DNA of 64,000 nucleotides from Saccharothrix sp. HUAS TT1 (GTDB lineage: Bacteria > Actinomycetota > Actinomycetes > Mycobacteriales > Pseudonocardiaceae): NCBI RefSeq assembly GCF_040744945.1, contig NZ_CP160454.1, positions 136,348 to 200,347 on the forward strand. The letters are read 5' to 3'. Within the stretch, counting starts at the first letter, position 1. Each line of letters opens with the position of its first letter. The notes under the pieces were generated by a model. It was given only the letters and a program-made list of their open reading frames with translations. It was not told where the DNA came from and did no database searches. Shown here piece after piece: positions 7,422 to 15,539 of the stretch. A program made the translations under genes and the position numbers.

Positions 7422-7948
7422 CCGCCGTCCTGACCCGCCCCGACCGGACCCGGCCGCCGCTGGTGTCCGACGCCGAGCTGGAACGCGCCCTGCGCGAACT
7501 GCTGCCCGACCCCGTCAAGGACGTCATCGCCCGCGGCGACGTGCGCACCATGACCTGCCGCTCGCCGTGGAGCCTGCACATCTGCGACGGCCGCAAACCC
7601 GTGGAGAACCGGCCGAAGAACATCGCGGGCGAGTGGCGCGGGAGGCTGCTCGTCCACACCGGCCTCCAGCACGACCACGCCGGTGCCGCCTGGGCGGCGC
7701 GGCTCCTCGGCGTCGACCCGCCGACACCCGCGGCCTGCTCGCCGGGGCACTGGATCGGCGCGGTCGACCTGGTCGACGCGCACCCCGCCGACGGGCAGTG
7801 CTGCGGCCCGTGGTCGCGGCCCGACGGCTGCCACCTGGTGCTGCGCAACCCCACCCGGTTCCGCCGCCCCATCCCCGGCAGCGGCTCGCTCGGCCTGCGC
7901 AGGGTCACCGACCCGGAACTGATCGCCGCCGCCCTGCACGGCCACTGA
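7418..7948 (+). CDS. ASCH/PUA-like domain protein
   Basis: The 176-residue protein resembles ASCH-domain proteins: TCRSPWSLHICDGRKPVENR, then GRLLVHTG (about residues 68-75), GHWIGAVDLVDAH and CHLVLRNPTRF, matching the usual 'PW...G.K..E.R...G.LLIH' order. ASCH domains have a PUA-like fold and are linked to RNA binding or modified-nucleoside hydrolysis. It ends a coupled operon whose transcription probably stops at the hairpin at 8018-8051. Substrate is unknown. Confidence 0.65.
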   Translation: MTAVLTRPDRTRPPLVSDAELERALRELLPDPVKDVIARGDVRTMTCRSPWSLHICDGRKPVENRPKNIAGEWRGRLLVHTGLQHDHAGAAWAARLLGVDPPTPAACSPGHWIGAVDLVDAHPADGQCCGPWSRPDGCHLVLRNPTRFRRPIPGSGSLGLRRVTDPELIAAALHGH

Positions 7949-8272
7949 CCGGCCACCACCACCGCGACGACAGCCCGGTGAAAGCCCGGTGACAGGCCGC
8001 CGGCAGATGCTCCACCCCGCGCCCCCGGCACCAGACGGTGCCGGGGGCGCGCCGCGTCCGGCACCGCCCCGCACCCCGCCCCCGGCAGGTTTCCGGCACG
8101 CCGGCGGCGGAGGAACACGAAGCGGACCCGACAGGGCGCGGGCACCCCGACCCCTCCCCCTGTGGCCGGACCGGGGCGCCCGCGCACCCCGTGATCAGTT
8201 TGCCGGCATCCGTTGCTCCTTCTGCGTCAGGTGACGCGGAGCAACCGGAGCAACATCGACAACCTGGTGTTC
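7949..8272. other. 324 bp intergenic region with a terminator
   Basis: Apart from the perfect hairpin at 8018-8051 I see no gene or clear promoter. The downstream gene may begin earlier than annotated, at GTG 8231. Confidence 0.5.
8018..8051 (+). terminator. Perfect 15 bp hairpin terminator
   Basis: Arms CGCGCCCCCGGCACC (8018-8032) and GGTGCCGGGGGCGCG (8037-8051) pair perfectly around a 4-base loop, 70 bp after the ASCH-like gene. Confidence 0.75.
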
Positions 8273-8632
8273 ATGCACACCGGGCACCTGCTCCTCACCC
8301 TCGCCACCACGGTCCTGCACCTCGGGCTGCGGCACCGCGAGCAGGCCGCCGCCTGGAGCCGCCGGCACCTCACCGGCCTGATGTGGGATGCGGCGGCGGC
8401 CCACCTCGGCCCGCTCGCGTGGGCGGCCCGCGCCGCCCTGCAGGTGCACCTCGCGCGCCGCGCCGCCCGCCGCGCCGACCTTGACGCCGCCGACGGCCTG
8501 GGCCAGCTCGTCGACGCGGTCGGCTTGCCCGCCGAGCTGGTGGACGTCGCCGCCCACGCCGTCGACGCGCTGCGGCTGCTCGCCCGCCGCGCCCGCCGCC
8601 GCGCCGCCGCCCGGCCCGCGCCGGCGTGCTGA
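8273..8632 (+). CDS. Small Ala/Arg-rich helical protein
   Basis: From ATG 8273 the 119-residue product begins with a hydrophobic helix (GHLLLTLATTVLHLGLRH) that may insert in the membrane. A strongly amphipathic Ala/Arg-rich helical remainder ends in RRARRRAAARPAPAC. GTG 8267 and GTG 8231 are alternative starts and no ribosome site is decisive. It ends convergently with the PP2C gene. Family unknown. Confidence 0.5.
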   Translation: MHTGHLLLTLATTVLHLGLRHREQAAAWSRRHLTGLMWDAAAAHLGPLAWAARAALQVHLARRAARRADLDAADGLGQLVDAVGLPAELVDVAAHAVDALRLLARRARRRAAARPAPAC

Positions 8633-8693
8633 ACGCTTCACCCCGCCCACCGTGGCCGGTCGCCGGGACGGGTTTCCCCGGCCGGACACGGCG

Positions 8694-8724
8694 GAGGCCG
8701 CCCGGACCACGTCCGGGCGGCCTC
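8694..8724. terminator. Bidirectional terminator hairpin
   Basis: Perfect arms GAGGCCGCCCGGAC (8694-8707) and GTCCGGGCGGCCTC (8711-8724) with a 3-base loop sit between convergent genes ending at 8632 (+) and 8761 (-). Confidence 0.75.
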
Positions 8725-8760
8725 GCCTCGTCATCAGCCCCGCCCGAGCGGGCCGTCGGC

Positions 8761-9486
8761 TCAGACCGGCGGCACGAGCAGCACCGCGGTCGCGTCGTCG
8801 CGGTAGCCCTTCTTGTCCTTGGACGTGCTGCCCACCAGCGCCGTGACGAACGCCTGATGGTCGTCGCCGTGCTTGCGGAACAGCTTGGCCAGCTTCGCCG
8901 GCGACACCTCGTCCAGGCCGTCGGACAGCAGCAGCAGCGGCTCTCCGGCAGGGACGGACGCGACCGCCACGTTCGTCGCGGTCGCCGTCGACAGCGTCAC
9001 CCGCACCCAGTTGTCGTGCTTGACCGCGCGGCCGGAGTCGCCGTTCTGCCGCAGGTAGGCGCCCATCGTGTGCGGCGACGTGCGCAGCACCCACTTCTTC
9101 CCGTCCCAGCTGTGGATGTGCGAATCGCCCACCCAGCCGATCTCGGTGTCCTCGCCCGGCGTGGCCACCGCCAGCACCATCACCCCGTCGGGGTGGTAGT
9201 CCTCCACGCCCGGGTCCTCGATCACCGCGGCTGCCGCCAGCACCCCGGCCAGCGGGCCGCGGGTCGCGCCGATCCGGCAGCCGTTGTCGGCCATCAACTT
9301 CATCACCGGCGGGCCCGAACGGTCGTTGCCGATGCCGTCGACCACCGAGGCGGTCACCACCCCGGTCGACGCGCGAAAGGTGGACGAGGCGTCCATGTTG
9401 TAGCGGCGCACACCACGCCGCGTCGCCGCCACCAGCACACCGGCCGCCTGCGGGACGAAGGTCAGGGTTTGTTCCATGAGGGTCAT
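8761..9486 (-). CDS. PP2C-type (PPM) protein serine/threonine phosphatase
   Basis: The 241-residue protein shows the PPM metal-binding motifs in order: VVDGIGND (about residue 48), DGVMVLAVA, GWVGDSHIH, LLLLSDGLDEV and YRDDATAVLLV at the C-terminus. These are the Asp residues that bind Mg/Mn in protein phosphatases. It lacks membrane segments or regulatory domains, so it should act as a free catalytic domain. ATG 9486 is favoured but no ribosome site is obvious; ATG 9477 is close. A perfect 21 bp palindrome lies 56 bp upstream. Confidence 0.85.
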   Translation of the reverse strand: MTLMEQTLTFVPQAAGVLVAATRRGVRRYNMDASSTFRASTGVVTASVVDGIGNDRSGPPVMKLMADNGCRIGATRGPLAGVLAAAAVIEDPGVEDYHPDGVMVLAVATPGEDTEIGWVGDSHIHSWDGKKWVLRTSPHTMGAYLRQNGDSGRAVKHDNWVRVTLSTATATNVAVASVPAGEPLLLLSDGLDEVSPAKLAKLFRKHGDDHQAFVTALVGSTSKDKKGYRDDATAVLLVPPV

Positions 9487-9541
9487 GGCGGCGAGTATCC
9501 CGACCCGACCGGGACAACCGACCCACACTTCACCCACACTT

Positions 9542-9562
9542 TTGACGAACGCGGTTCGTCAA
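9542..9562. promoter_or_regulatory. Perfect 21 bp palindrome upstream of the phosphatase gene
   Basis: TTGACGAAC, GCG and GTTCGTCAA form a perfect inverted repeat with a 3-base centre. It contains a TTGAC element on both strands and sits between the end of the ParB-like gene and the start of the PP2C gene. An operator overlapping a -35 element is a reasonable reading. Confidence 0.5.
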
Positions 9563-9605
9563 GGCCCCTGCCTGCGTGCGGTATCCGCCGGTGCGGGTCG
9601 GGCGG

Positions 9606-10517
9606 TCAGCGGGTCGACACGTCGAGGAAGTCGGCGACCATGATGTCGAGCAGCTGCCACGGCTTGCCCGCCTCGACCCGACCCGAGTCGACCGCAGTCT
9701 TCAACGCCCGGGTCAGCGCCACCGCGGTCCCGGACGGCACGGTGCGCGTACCGAGCACCACCTCCAGGCCCACGTGCCCCTTGTGGCGGGGTTCGGCGCC
9801 GTCCGGGTCCAGGTAGCCCTCTTGCAGGTCGGTGATGTGCTTCTCCGCCAACCCCACCAGCACGCCGAGGGCGGTGGCGACGTTGCCTACGTTGTGCGCC
9901 GAGTGCGCCGAGGCCAACGCGTCCAGCACCAGGTTGTAGTCCTTGTAGGCGGCCAGCCAGGTCTCGTCGGCCGCCCGGCCGAGCATGTCCAGCGCGTCGC
10001 GGGCCGCGTCCGCCTCGTCGGGCAGGAACACCAGCTGCACCGTCTGGAAGTCCAGGTTCGCCTCGCTCAACCCGCCGACCTCGACCTTGTCCAGCAGCTC
10101 CAGCGTCTTGTCGTCCAGGCCCGCGTAGCCGCGCCAGTCGACGTCGTCGATCGCCTCGTAGCGCTGCTTGAGGATCGCCAGGTCCGGTTCGCCGGTCAGC
10201 GAGTTGTGCGACAGCTCGATCGCGATCTGTCGAGCCTTGGGCAGCGGCTGGGTGATCAGCAGGAACCAGGCTTCCTCGATCCCCGCGTCCAGCGCGGCCT
10301 GCACCCGGTGGTTGCCGGAGAACACCAGCTCGTGGTTCTCCGGGTACAGCTCGGGTTCGCCGCCGTAGATCAGCGGGGTGGAGGTGAGCACCCCGTCCTC
10401 GCGCAGGTTCGACACCAACTGGTCGTAGGTCGCCTTGTCCATGACCTGCGCGTTGAGCTCCAGCAGCGTCAGGTCCGCCAGCTTTCGCCGGACGACGACG
10501 GGTTCCTCCAGGCGCAC
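9606..10517 (-). CDS. ParB/sulfiredoxin-like nuclease-domain protein (phage type)
   Basis: GTG 10517 has a GGAGGG site eight bases upstream and gives 303 residues. The N-terminal part matches the ParB-like fold: a Leu-Asn-Ala element, NLREDGVLTSTPLIYG, then the ELVFSGNHRVQAALDAGI box (about residues 62-80). A variable helical C-terminus follows. Such proteins are common near phage terminase genes. No partner ParA or parS-like site is visible, so chromosome-type partitioning is unlikely. Nuclease or DNA-binding activity is inferred from the family. Confidence 0.75.
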   Translation of the reverse strand: MRLEEPVVVRRKLADLTLLELNAQVMDKATYDQLVSNLREDGVLTSTPLIYGGEPELYPENHELVFSGNHRVQAALDAGIEEAWFLLITQPLPKARQIAIELSHNSLTGEPDLAILKQRYEAIDDVDWRGYAGLDDKTLELLDKVEVGGLSEANLDFQTVQLVFLPDEADAARDALDMLGRAADETWLAAYKDYNLVLDALASAHSAHNVGNVATALGVLVGLAEKHITDLQEGYLDPDGAEPRHKGHVGLEVVLGTRTVPSGTAVALTRALKTAVDSGRVEAGKPWQLLDIMVADFLDVSTR

Positions 10518-10686
10518 CGCTCTGCCCTCCGCACACGCGCGTGATGTGCACCCGGCCACGAGGACGCCAGTCGATGCCCTGCCGGGCGGGCCGCGTCGAC
10601 CTGCGGTTCCGGCGGCCGGCCCGCCGCGGATGCTAGCCGCCGCCCCAGCCCGCCGCCCGCCGGAAACGACCCGGTCGACGCGGTGG

Positions 10687-10881
10687 TCAGAGCACAGCCG
10701 CGTGGTGCGCCGTTCCCTGTCCGTCGACGGCCGCGCCGCACGTCGGACACCGCCGGTCCTCCGGCAGGTGCCACGCGATCGGCGTGCCGCAGCGGGCCGG
10801 GCACGACGGGCACGCCCGCCGTCGGGCCGGCCGCACCCGGTCGGGCCGTTGCGCGGCGGGGCGGACGTCGACTGCTGTCAC
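10687..10881 (-). CDS. Small zinc-ribbon protein
   Basis: GTG 10881 has a GGGGAG site upstream. The 64-residue product contains CPSCPARC and, 16 residues later, CPTCGAAV, a four-cysteine zinc-ribbon pattern. It lies 15 bp after the gene at 10897 and is the last gene of a coupled minus-strand series. Function unknown. Confidence 0.55.
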   Translation of the reverse strand: MTAVDVRPAAQRPDRVRPARRRACPSCPARCGTPIAWHLPEDRRCPTCGAAVDGQGTAHHAAVL

Positions 10882-10896
10882 CGCGGCTCCCCGGAG

Positions 10897-11232
10897 TCAG
10901 ACGAACTCGACCTGGTCGCGCACCACGGCCCAGGCGATCGAGTCCTGGTGGAACTCGGCGCGCAACGCGGTCAGGGTACGGCGCAGCGCCGCTTGGCCGT
11001 CGAGGTCGATCTCGAACGCCACGCACGCGTTCTGCCAGGGCGCGGTGGGCGCCGAGAACCACTCGCCGTGCACGCGCACCGCGTGGCGGCGCACGGTCTG
11101 CACGAACTGCTCGGCGTAGCGGCTCCACTGGGCCTGGGTGAGCCGGTCGTCGCTGTTGCCGATCGACACGTACACCGTGGGCAGCGCCGGCGAAGCCGCG
11201 GTGTCCGGAGCCGCGGTGTCGGGGGCGGTCAT
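10897..11232 (-). CDS. Small hypothetical protein
   Basis: ATG 11232 overlaps the upstream stop (ATGA). After an Ala/Thr/Asp-rich leader, the 111-residue protein contains TVYVSIGNSDDRLTQAQWSRYAEQFV and a C-terminal VRDQVEFV strand, with a conserved-looking WQNACVAFEIDLDG centre. The composition suggests a compact alpha/beta protein. It belongs to the same coupled unit as the terminase-type nuclease; role unknown. Confidence 0.65.
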   Translation of the reverse strand: MTAPDTAAPDTAASPALPTVYVSIGNSDDRLTQAQWSRYAEQFVQTVRRHAVRVHGEWFSAPTAPWQNACVAFEIDLDGQAALRRTLTALRAEFHQDSIAWAVVRDQVEFV

Positions 11233-11684
11233 GCCGAGCGTCCTTCGCCGCTGTCCGCGTCCTGGCCGCGCCGCCGTCGGCGGCGTTCCGCCGCGAGGAG
11301 CGCCAACGCGAAGTCCCGCAGCCGCTCGCCCGCCGTGTCCCCGGCCGGGAACCCGTCGGGCGGCACGGTGGCGACGATGCGGCCTTCCGGGTGCAGCTCC
11401 ACCCGCCAGCCCTCGCCCGACCAGCACACCAGGTCCGGTTGTCCGCTTGTCCCGTCGTCGGGCAGGGGCGGTGTTCCGGGTCCGAGGTGCGCGACCTCGT
11501 CGAGCACGGCGGTGGCCGCGGCCCGCAGGTCGTGGTTGGCGCGGTCGACCGTGTCGACGAGCCGCCGCCACGCCAGGTCGAACCCGGGGTGGCCGGTCGC
11601 GTCCGCCGGCGCGTCGTCTCCCGCCGTCGAGGCCTGCGCCGCCGGTGCGGCGCCGGTGTCGCCGCTGTTGTCCGTGCTGGTCAA
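11229..11684 (-). CDS. Hypothetical protein, probably started at TTG
   Basis: No ATG or GTG fits near the N-terminus. TTG 11684 overlaps the upstream TGA as TTGA, consistent with the coupling pattern of this series. The 151-residue product has a disordered Asp/Ala/Thr-rich N-terminus, a helix (GFDLAWRRLVDTVDRANHDL), a strand section (DLVCWSGEGWRVELHPEG) and an Arg-rich C-terminus. I do not recognise the family. Confidence 0.55.
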   Translation of the reverse strand: MTSTDNSGDTGAAPAAQASTAGDDAPADATGHPGFDLAWRRLVDTVDRANHDLRAAATAVLDEVAHLGPGTPPLPDDGTSGQPDLVCWSGEGWRVELHPEGRIVATVPPDGFPAGDTAGERLRDFALALLAAERRRRRRGQDADSGEGRSA

Positions 11685-12277
11685 ATCGGTACTCCCGCCT
11701 GCTGGTCGTGGAAAGTGTCGCCGGTCCACAGCGCGAGTTCCATCGCCAGGACCAGGTCGTCGTGGCCGCTGCCCGCGGCCTCGTGCTTCTGCCCGCCCCC
11801 GGCGGTGGGTTTGCGCACGAACCGGCGGGCCTGCTCGGTGAACGCCTCGCCGCCCGGTGTGTCGGGCACCAGCAGGCCCTGCTGCTCCAGCGCCACCTGG
11901 AGCACTTCGGTCAACCGGTGCTTGCCCACCGTGTACTCGTCGGGCGCGTGGTGGGTGAGGGTACGGCCGCCGCCGATCGTCAGGGCGATCACCTGGAGGT
12001 CGGGCGACCGGGTGCGGGCCAGCTCGACGACCGGCCCGCCCAGGCCGGTGGCGTCGATGGTGAGGACCACCGGGTAGCCGGCGATGCGGAACTCCAGCGC
12101 CAGGTCCACCGCGAGCGCGGCCAGCTCCTGGAACGGGGTGCGCAGCGCGATGTTGCCGACCTCCAGCACGTCCCACACCGGGCGGTGCGAGCCGTCGCGC
12201 AACCGGTCGGTGGCCTGGAGCACCGCCAACGCGGCCGGGTCGTGGTCGTGGCCGACGTCCATGCCGATCGAGATCAC
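11681..12277 (-). CDS. Stand-alone terminase-type RNase H-fold nuclease
   Basis: The 198-residue protein looks like the C-terminal nuclease domain of a terminase large subunit without an ATPase. It has three acidic clusters in RNase H order: GMDVGHDHDPAALAVL (Asp7), LTIDATGLGGPVVE (Asp75) and SGHDDLVLAMELALW (Asp173-Asp174). The linking segment VGKHRLTEVLQVALE is also typical. GTG 12277 overlaps the upstream stop. The terminase ATPase is encoded 2.4 kb away on the other strand, so the large-subunit functions appear physically separated. A resolvase-like role is also possible. Confidence 0.65.
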   Translation of the reverse strand: MISIGMDVGHDHDPAALAVLQATDRLRDGSHRPVWDVLEVGNIALRTPFQELAALAVDLALEFRIAGYPVVLTIDATGLGGPVVELARTRSPDLQVIALTIGGGRTLTHHAPDEYTVGKHRLTEVLQVALEQQGLLVPDTPGGEAFTEQARRFVRKPTAGGGQKHEAAGSGHDDLVLAMELALWTGDTFHDQQAGVPI

Positions 12278-12417
12278 CGGCGCTCGATCCGTCCGCAGCC
12301 GGTGCAGCGCAGCGCCTGCCACAACCCCAGGTCCAGCGGCCGGTGCCGCCACCCGTCGTGCCGGCACCACCGGCCGGTCCTCGCGCGGTGCAGCAGCGCG
12401 CACAGCAGGTTGATCAC
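12274..12417 (-). CDS. 47-residue Cys-containing small protein
   Basis: GTG 12417 overlaps the upstream stop (GTGA), and its own stop overlaps the nuclease GTG. The product is basic, with two Cys at the N-terminal side (LLCALL, WCRHDG) and a C-terminal CTGCG knuckle, suggesting a tiny zinc-binding protein. Its coupled position between the modification-type gene and the nuclease supports real translation. Confidence 0.55.
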   Translation of the reverse strand: MINLLCALLHRARTGRWCRHDGWRHRPLDLGLWQALRCTGCGRIERR

Positions 12418-13880
12418 GCCTCCACCTCCACGGCCGCCGGCGTCGCCTTCGTCTTGCCCGCGCCCCGGCGACCCTTCTTCGGGGCGGGCGCGTCCACGGC
12501 GGCCTGCTCCGGCACCACGTTCTCCGCGACCACTTCCTCCGGGGCGGCCGTCGCCTTGCCGTGGCGCTTGCGCCACAGCTCCAGCGCCTCGGCCAGCGTC
12601 CACTGACCGAGCGGGCCGCCGTACTGGAGCTGATACCGGTGCACACCGTCGTCGCAGTTCTTGCGTGAATGCCGCTTCACGCCGGGAATGCCGCGTTCGT
12701 ACTTCGCGGAAATCGGATTGTCCGTGAACGCCGTCGTCGCCCAGCCGACGACCCGCTTGGACAGGGCCCGCTGCACCAAAGCCTGCGATTCGGCGCTGAT
12801 CGCCGCCATGACGACCAGTTTCGACAGGCGCTTGTATCGGGTGGGGCCGACCGCGAAATCCGACATCAGATAGGCGTCCAGACCGTATTTCGGGGGCAGC
12901 CAGCCGAACGCGCCGATGATCCTGCCGCCCGAGGCGACCGCGCACGCGAACAGCGGGGCGCCCGGGGCGATGCCCCGCGCCAGGTAGGCGGAGCGCAGGC
13001 CGTTGAACTGCGGCCCGGTCAGCGGGTGCAGGGTGAGGTCGTCGCCCAGCTCGTCGGCCGGGCCGAGACGCCTCATCAGCACCGGCTCCGACTTCAGGCG
13101 CGGCCCGACGAAGCGGGCGATGCCCGGCCGGGCGAACACCCAGATCGGCATGGACCGGGGGCTGGTCTTGACGTAGCCGACCTTGTACGGCTCCAGCTGC
13201 GGCAGCTCGTAGTGCAGCCCGAGCAGCCAGTTCGGGCGGTCGACCACCAGGTCGATGATCTCCTGTTTGCCGTCGTCGTCGAGCGTGTCGTACGTCGGCT
13301 CATTCCAGTCGAAATGCTGCTCGATCCCCGCGAACATAACCTCATAACCGCGCGACCAAAATGGTGGGAAACTGAGAACGGGAGCCTCTTCGGGTACCTG
13401 GCGCAGATAGTCGCGCACGTCGCCGCAGTAGAAGTCGGCCAGTTTCAGCGGGTGCGCTTTCAGTTTCTCCACGGTTTCGGCGTGCATCCGGGGGAACTGT
13501 TTGTGGTAGGCGTCGACCATGCGCCGGTGGTAGCGGCCGGTCTTGCCGACGAACTGGAACCAGCGGGTGCCGAGCATGAGGGTGGCCAGGGTCCCGGCGC
13601 CGTGGTCGAGGTAGTCCTCGTCGTGCAGCCAGCCCAGCAGCTCCAGCGACTCCTCCTTGACCACGAACTCCACCGGCTCCCCGGAGAAGAACCAGCCCAG
13701 CGCCGAGCTGTAGGGGTTGACGTCGTTGGAGTGCAGCCGGTGGCCCATCTCCAGGCCGTGCAGGGTGCGTTCGATCGTGAGGTTGCCCGAGCAGCCCACG
13801 TACACGTCGCCCGCGGGCCACAGCCGCGCGTGTTGGGCGACGATGGACCGCATCTCGGGCGGAATGGTCCCCTGGAACAC
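12414..13880 (-). CDS. Putative phage DNA-modification protein: adenine-methyltransferase-like domain plus Mom/GNAT-like domain
   Basis: GTG 13880 has a GGGAGG site eight bases upstream; ATG 13853 is a shorter choice. In the 488-residue product, VYVGCSGNLTIERTL and HSNDVNPYSSALGW (about residues 28-62) resemble the cofactor and 'ND..YS' segments of D12-type adenine methyltransferases. LSFPPFWSRGYE fits a degenerate catalytic loop. The second half (LFACAVASGGRIIGAFGWLP, AYLMSDFAV, RLSKLVVMA, NPISAKY) looks like an acyltransferase-type fold of the Mom kind. Similar proteins are annotated as putative antirestriction methyltransferases. A C-terminal Ala/Lys/Glu tail follows. Domain calls are inference. 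Confidence 0.6.
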   Translation of the reverse strand: MFQGTIPPEMRSIVAQHARLWPAGDVYVGCSGNLTIERTLHGLEMGHRLHSNDVNPYSSALGWFFSGEPVEFVVKEESLELLGWLHDEDYLDHGAGTLATLMLGTRWFQFVGKTGRYHRRMVDAYHKQFPRMHAETVEKLKAHPLKLADFYCGDVRDYLRQVPEEAPVLSFPPFWSRGYEVMFAGIEQHFDWNEPTYDTLDDDGKQEIIDLVVDRPNWLLGLHYELPQLEPYKVGYVKTSPRSMPIWVFARPGIARFVGPRLKSEPVLMRRLGPADELGDDLTLHPLTGPQFNGLRSAYLARGIAPGAPLFACAVASGGRIIGAFGWLPPKYGLDAYLMSDFAVGPTRYKRLSKLVVMAAISAESQALVQRALSKRVVGWATTAFTDNPISAKYERGIPGVKRHSRKNCDDGVHRYQLQYGGPLGQWTLAEALELWRKRHGKATAAPEEVVAENVVPEQAAVDAPAPKKGRRGAGKTKATPAAVEVEA

Positions 13881-14135
13881 CGTGTCGAGCCTCCCGGAGC
13901 TGCGACACGTCCGGCCACGATGCGCCAGGCGACGTAGAGGTGTGGAGCGTCGGACCGGAATCGAACCAGGCGTCTTCCCGCCGGGAGCGGGACGTGCTGC
14001 CACTGCACCACCAACGCACGACGCAGCGCAGCGTATCCGACACAGAGCGTGCGGGCCGTTTATGCTCGCCGTGATCAGCCGGGCCTGGCGCATCGTGGCC
14101 GCCGGAAGCGCGCACGTGGCTTCCGGGAGGGCCGG
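13881..14135. other. Divergent region around the tRNA
   Basis: The region separates the minus-strand modification gene from the plus-strand terminase genes. It contains the tRNA and should hold promoters for both directions, but I find no class A or class B element. Confidence 0.5.
13943..14017 (-). tRNA. tRNA-Gly (anticodon CCC), CCA encoded
   Basis: Read on the minus strand, the acceptor arm GCGTTGG pairs with CCGACGC (one T-G wobble). The D arm is GTGC/GCAC. The anticodon stem is TCCCG/CGGGA with a 7-base loop CTCCCGG, giving anticodon CCC. The T arm has the TTCGATT loop with one mismatched stem pair. The body is 72 nt, and a T discriminator plus CCA follows in the genomic sequence. It lies between the divergent packaging genes. 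Confidence 0.85.
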
Positions 14136-14708
14136 GTGGCAGCTGCTTTCCGGTTCGTGGCCGGTCGTGACGCGTGGGAGCGGCAGACCGGTGAACGCGG
14201 CGAGGAACACGACTGGTTCCTGCACTGGCTCAACGACGGGCACCGGCGCACGTTCGTGCGCACCGCCGAGCGCTTCGAGGTGTCCCGCGACCGGGTGACG
14301 GGGGCGGCGAAGCGCAACTGCTGGTCGGAGCGGCTGGCCGGGTTCAAGGCGCACCAGTCGGCGCAGATCCGCGAGCGGTTCGACGATCTCACCGAGCAGG
14401 GCCTGGTGCCGTTCGCGCAGAGCATGGCGCGGCTCGCCGCGCACGCCGCCTCGGTCGACCTGGCCAAGGTGCCCGCGGACCGGGCGCTGCTGGCGGCGGC
14501 GACCGCGCTGCGGGTCATCAAGGAACCCGACGTGCGCGACCTGATCCGCCTGGCCGACGCCAACGCCGCCGCCGCCCGCGAGTTCGACGTCGCCGGCCTG
14601 ATCCTCGACCAGCTCGCCGAGCACTTCCCCGAGGCCCACGACGCGGTGCTGGACGCGCTGGACCGGATCGCCACCCAGCAGGCCGCCGGCACCGACCAGG
14701 CGGGCTGA
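14136..14708 (+). CDS. Probable terminase small subunit
   Basis: GTG 14136 follows a GGGAGGG site and gives 190 residues. An N-terminal helix-turn-helix (about residues 20-65: EHDWFLHWLNDGHRRTFVRT, FEVSRDRVTGAAKRNCW) fits DNA recognition by a small terminase subunit. A long Ala/Leu-rich helical part fits oligomerisation. It directly precedes the terminase ATPase gene with a 3 bp gap. The call rests on context and fold pattern, since small subunits diverge strongly. Confidence 0.65.
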   Translation: MAAAFRFVAGRDAWERQTGERGEEHDWFLHWLNDGHRRTFVRTAERFEVSRDRVTGAAKRNCWSERLAGFKAHQSAQIRERFDDLTEQGLVPFAQSMARLAAHAASVDLAKVPADRALLAAATALRVIKEPDVRDLIRLADANAAAAREFDVAGLILDQLAEHFPEAHDAVLDALDRIATQQAAGTDQAG

Positions 14709-14711
14709 GCC

Positions 14712-15539
14712 GTGGCGACCGTCGTGCAGATGAGCGACTGGCTGGTGCGCCGGGACGCCTCGCGGATCATGCGGCGCGCGGGGATGCCGCCGGACCGGTG
14801 GCAGTCGACGCTGCTGCGCCGCCGGCCGCACCGGGCGCTGGTCAACACCACCCGCCAGTCCGGCAAGTCCACCTCGTGCGCGGCGATGGGGCTGCACCGG
14901 GCGCACACCGAGCCGCACAGCACGATCGTCGCGGTCTCCCCGACGCAGCGGCAGTCCGCGCTGCTGGTGGCGAAGGTCAGGTTGTTCGCGCAGGCGTTGG
15001 GCATCGAGCTGGTGCGGGACAACGCGCTGTCGCTGCGCCTGGCCAACGGGTCCGAGGTGTACGCGCTGCCCGGCCACCCGGACACGGTGCGCGGCTACAG
15101 CCCGAACCTGCTGCTCATCGACGAGGCCGCCTACACCTCCGACGCCCTCTACACCGCGTGCCTGCCGATGCTCGCCGCCACCAACGGCGACCTGGTCGCC
15201 ATCAGCACCCCGAACGGGCAACAAGGGTGGTTCTGGCAGGAATGGTCCGGGCGCGGCGCCCGGGGCTGGCACAAGGTCGAGGTGCCGTACACGGAGATCA
15301 GCCGCATCACGCCCGAGTTCATCGTCGGCCAGAAGGCCAGCATGAGCCGCGAGCGATTCGCCGCCGAGTACGAGTGCCAGTTCAACAGCTCGACGTTCGG
15401 GCTGTTCAACGCCGGTGACCTGGCGGCGGCGATGCAGCGCCGCCCGGTCGAGGCCGAGGGCGGACTGCCCGACGCGCGGGAGATCATCGCCCGCAACCGG
15501 GCGCGCTTCACCGGCCAGGAGCAGGGGGCGACCGCGTGA
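14712..15539 (+). CDS. Terminase large subunit, ATPase domain only
   Basis: The 275-residue protein has a classic packaging-ATPase pattern: Walker A TTRQSGKST (about residues 46-54), Walker B NLLLIDEAA (132-140) and a coupling motif AISTPNGQQGWFW (about 167-180). It ends where a full terminase would continue into its nuclease domain, and typical full-length subunits are 450-600 residues. The next gene overlaps its stop and may supply the nuclease, so this looks like a split large subunit. It powers DNA translocation into a procapsid through the portal. Confidence 0.85.
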   Translation: MATVVQMSDWLVRRDASRIMRRAGMPPDRWQSTLLRRRPHRALVNTTRQSGKSTSCAAMGLHRAHTEPHSTIVAVSPTQRQSALLVAKVRLFAQALGIELVRDNALSLRLANGSEVYALPGHPDTVRGYSPNLLLIDEAAYTSDALYTACLPMLAATNGDLVAISTPNGQQGWFWQEWSGRGARGWHKVEVPYTEISRITPEFIVGQKASMSRERFAAEYECQFNSSTFGLFNAGDLAAAMQRRPVEAEGGLPDAREIIARNRARFTGQEQGATA

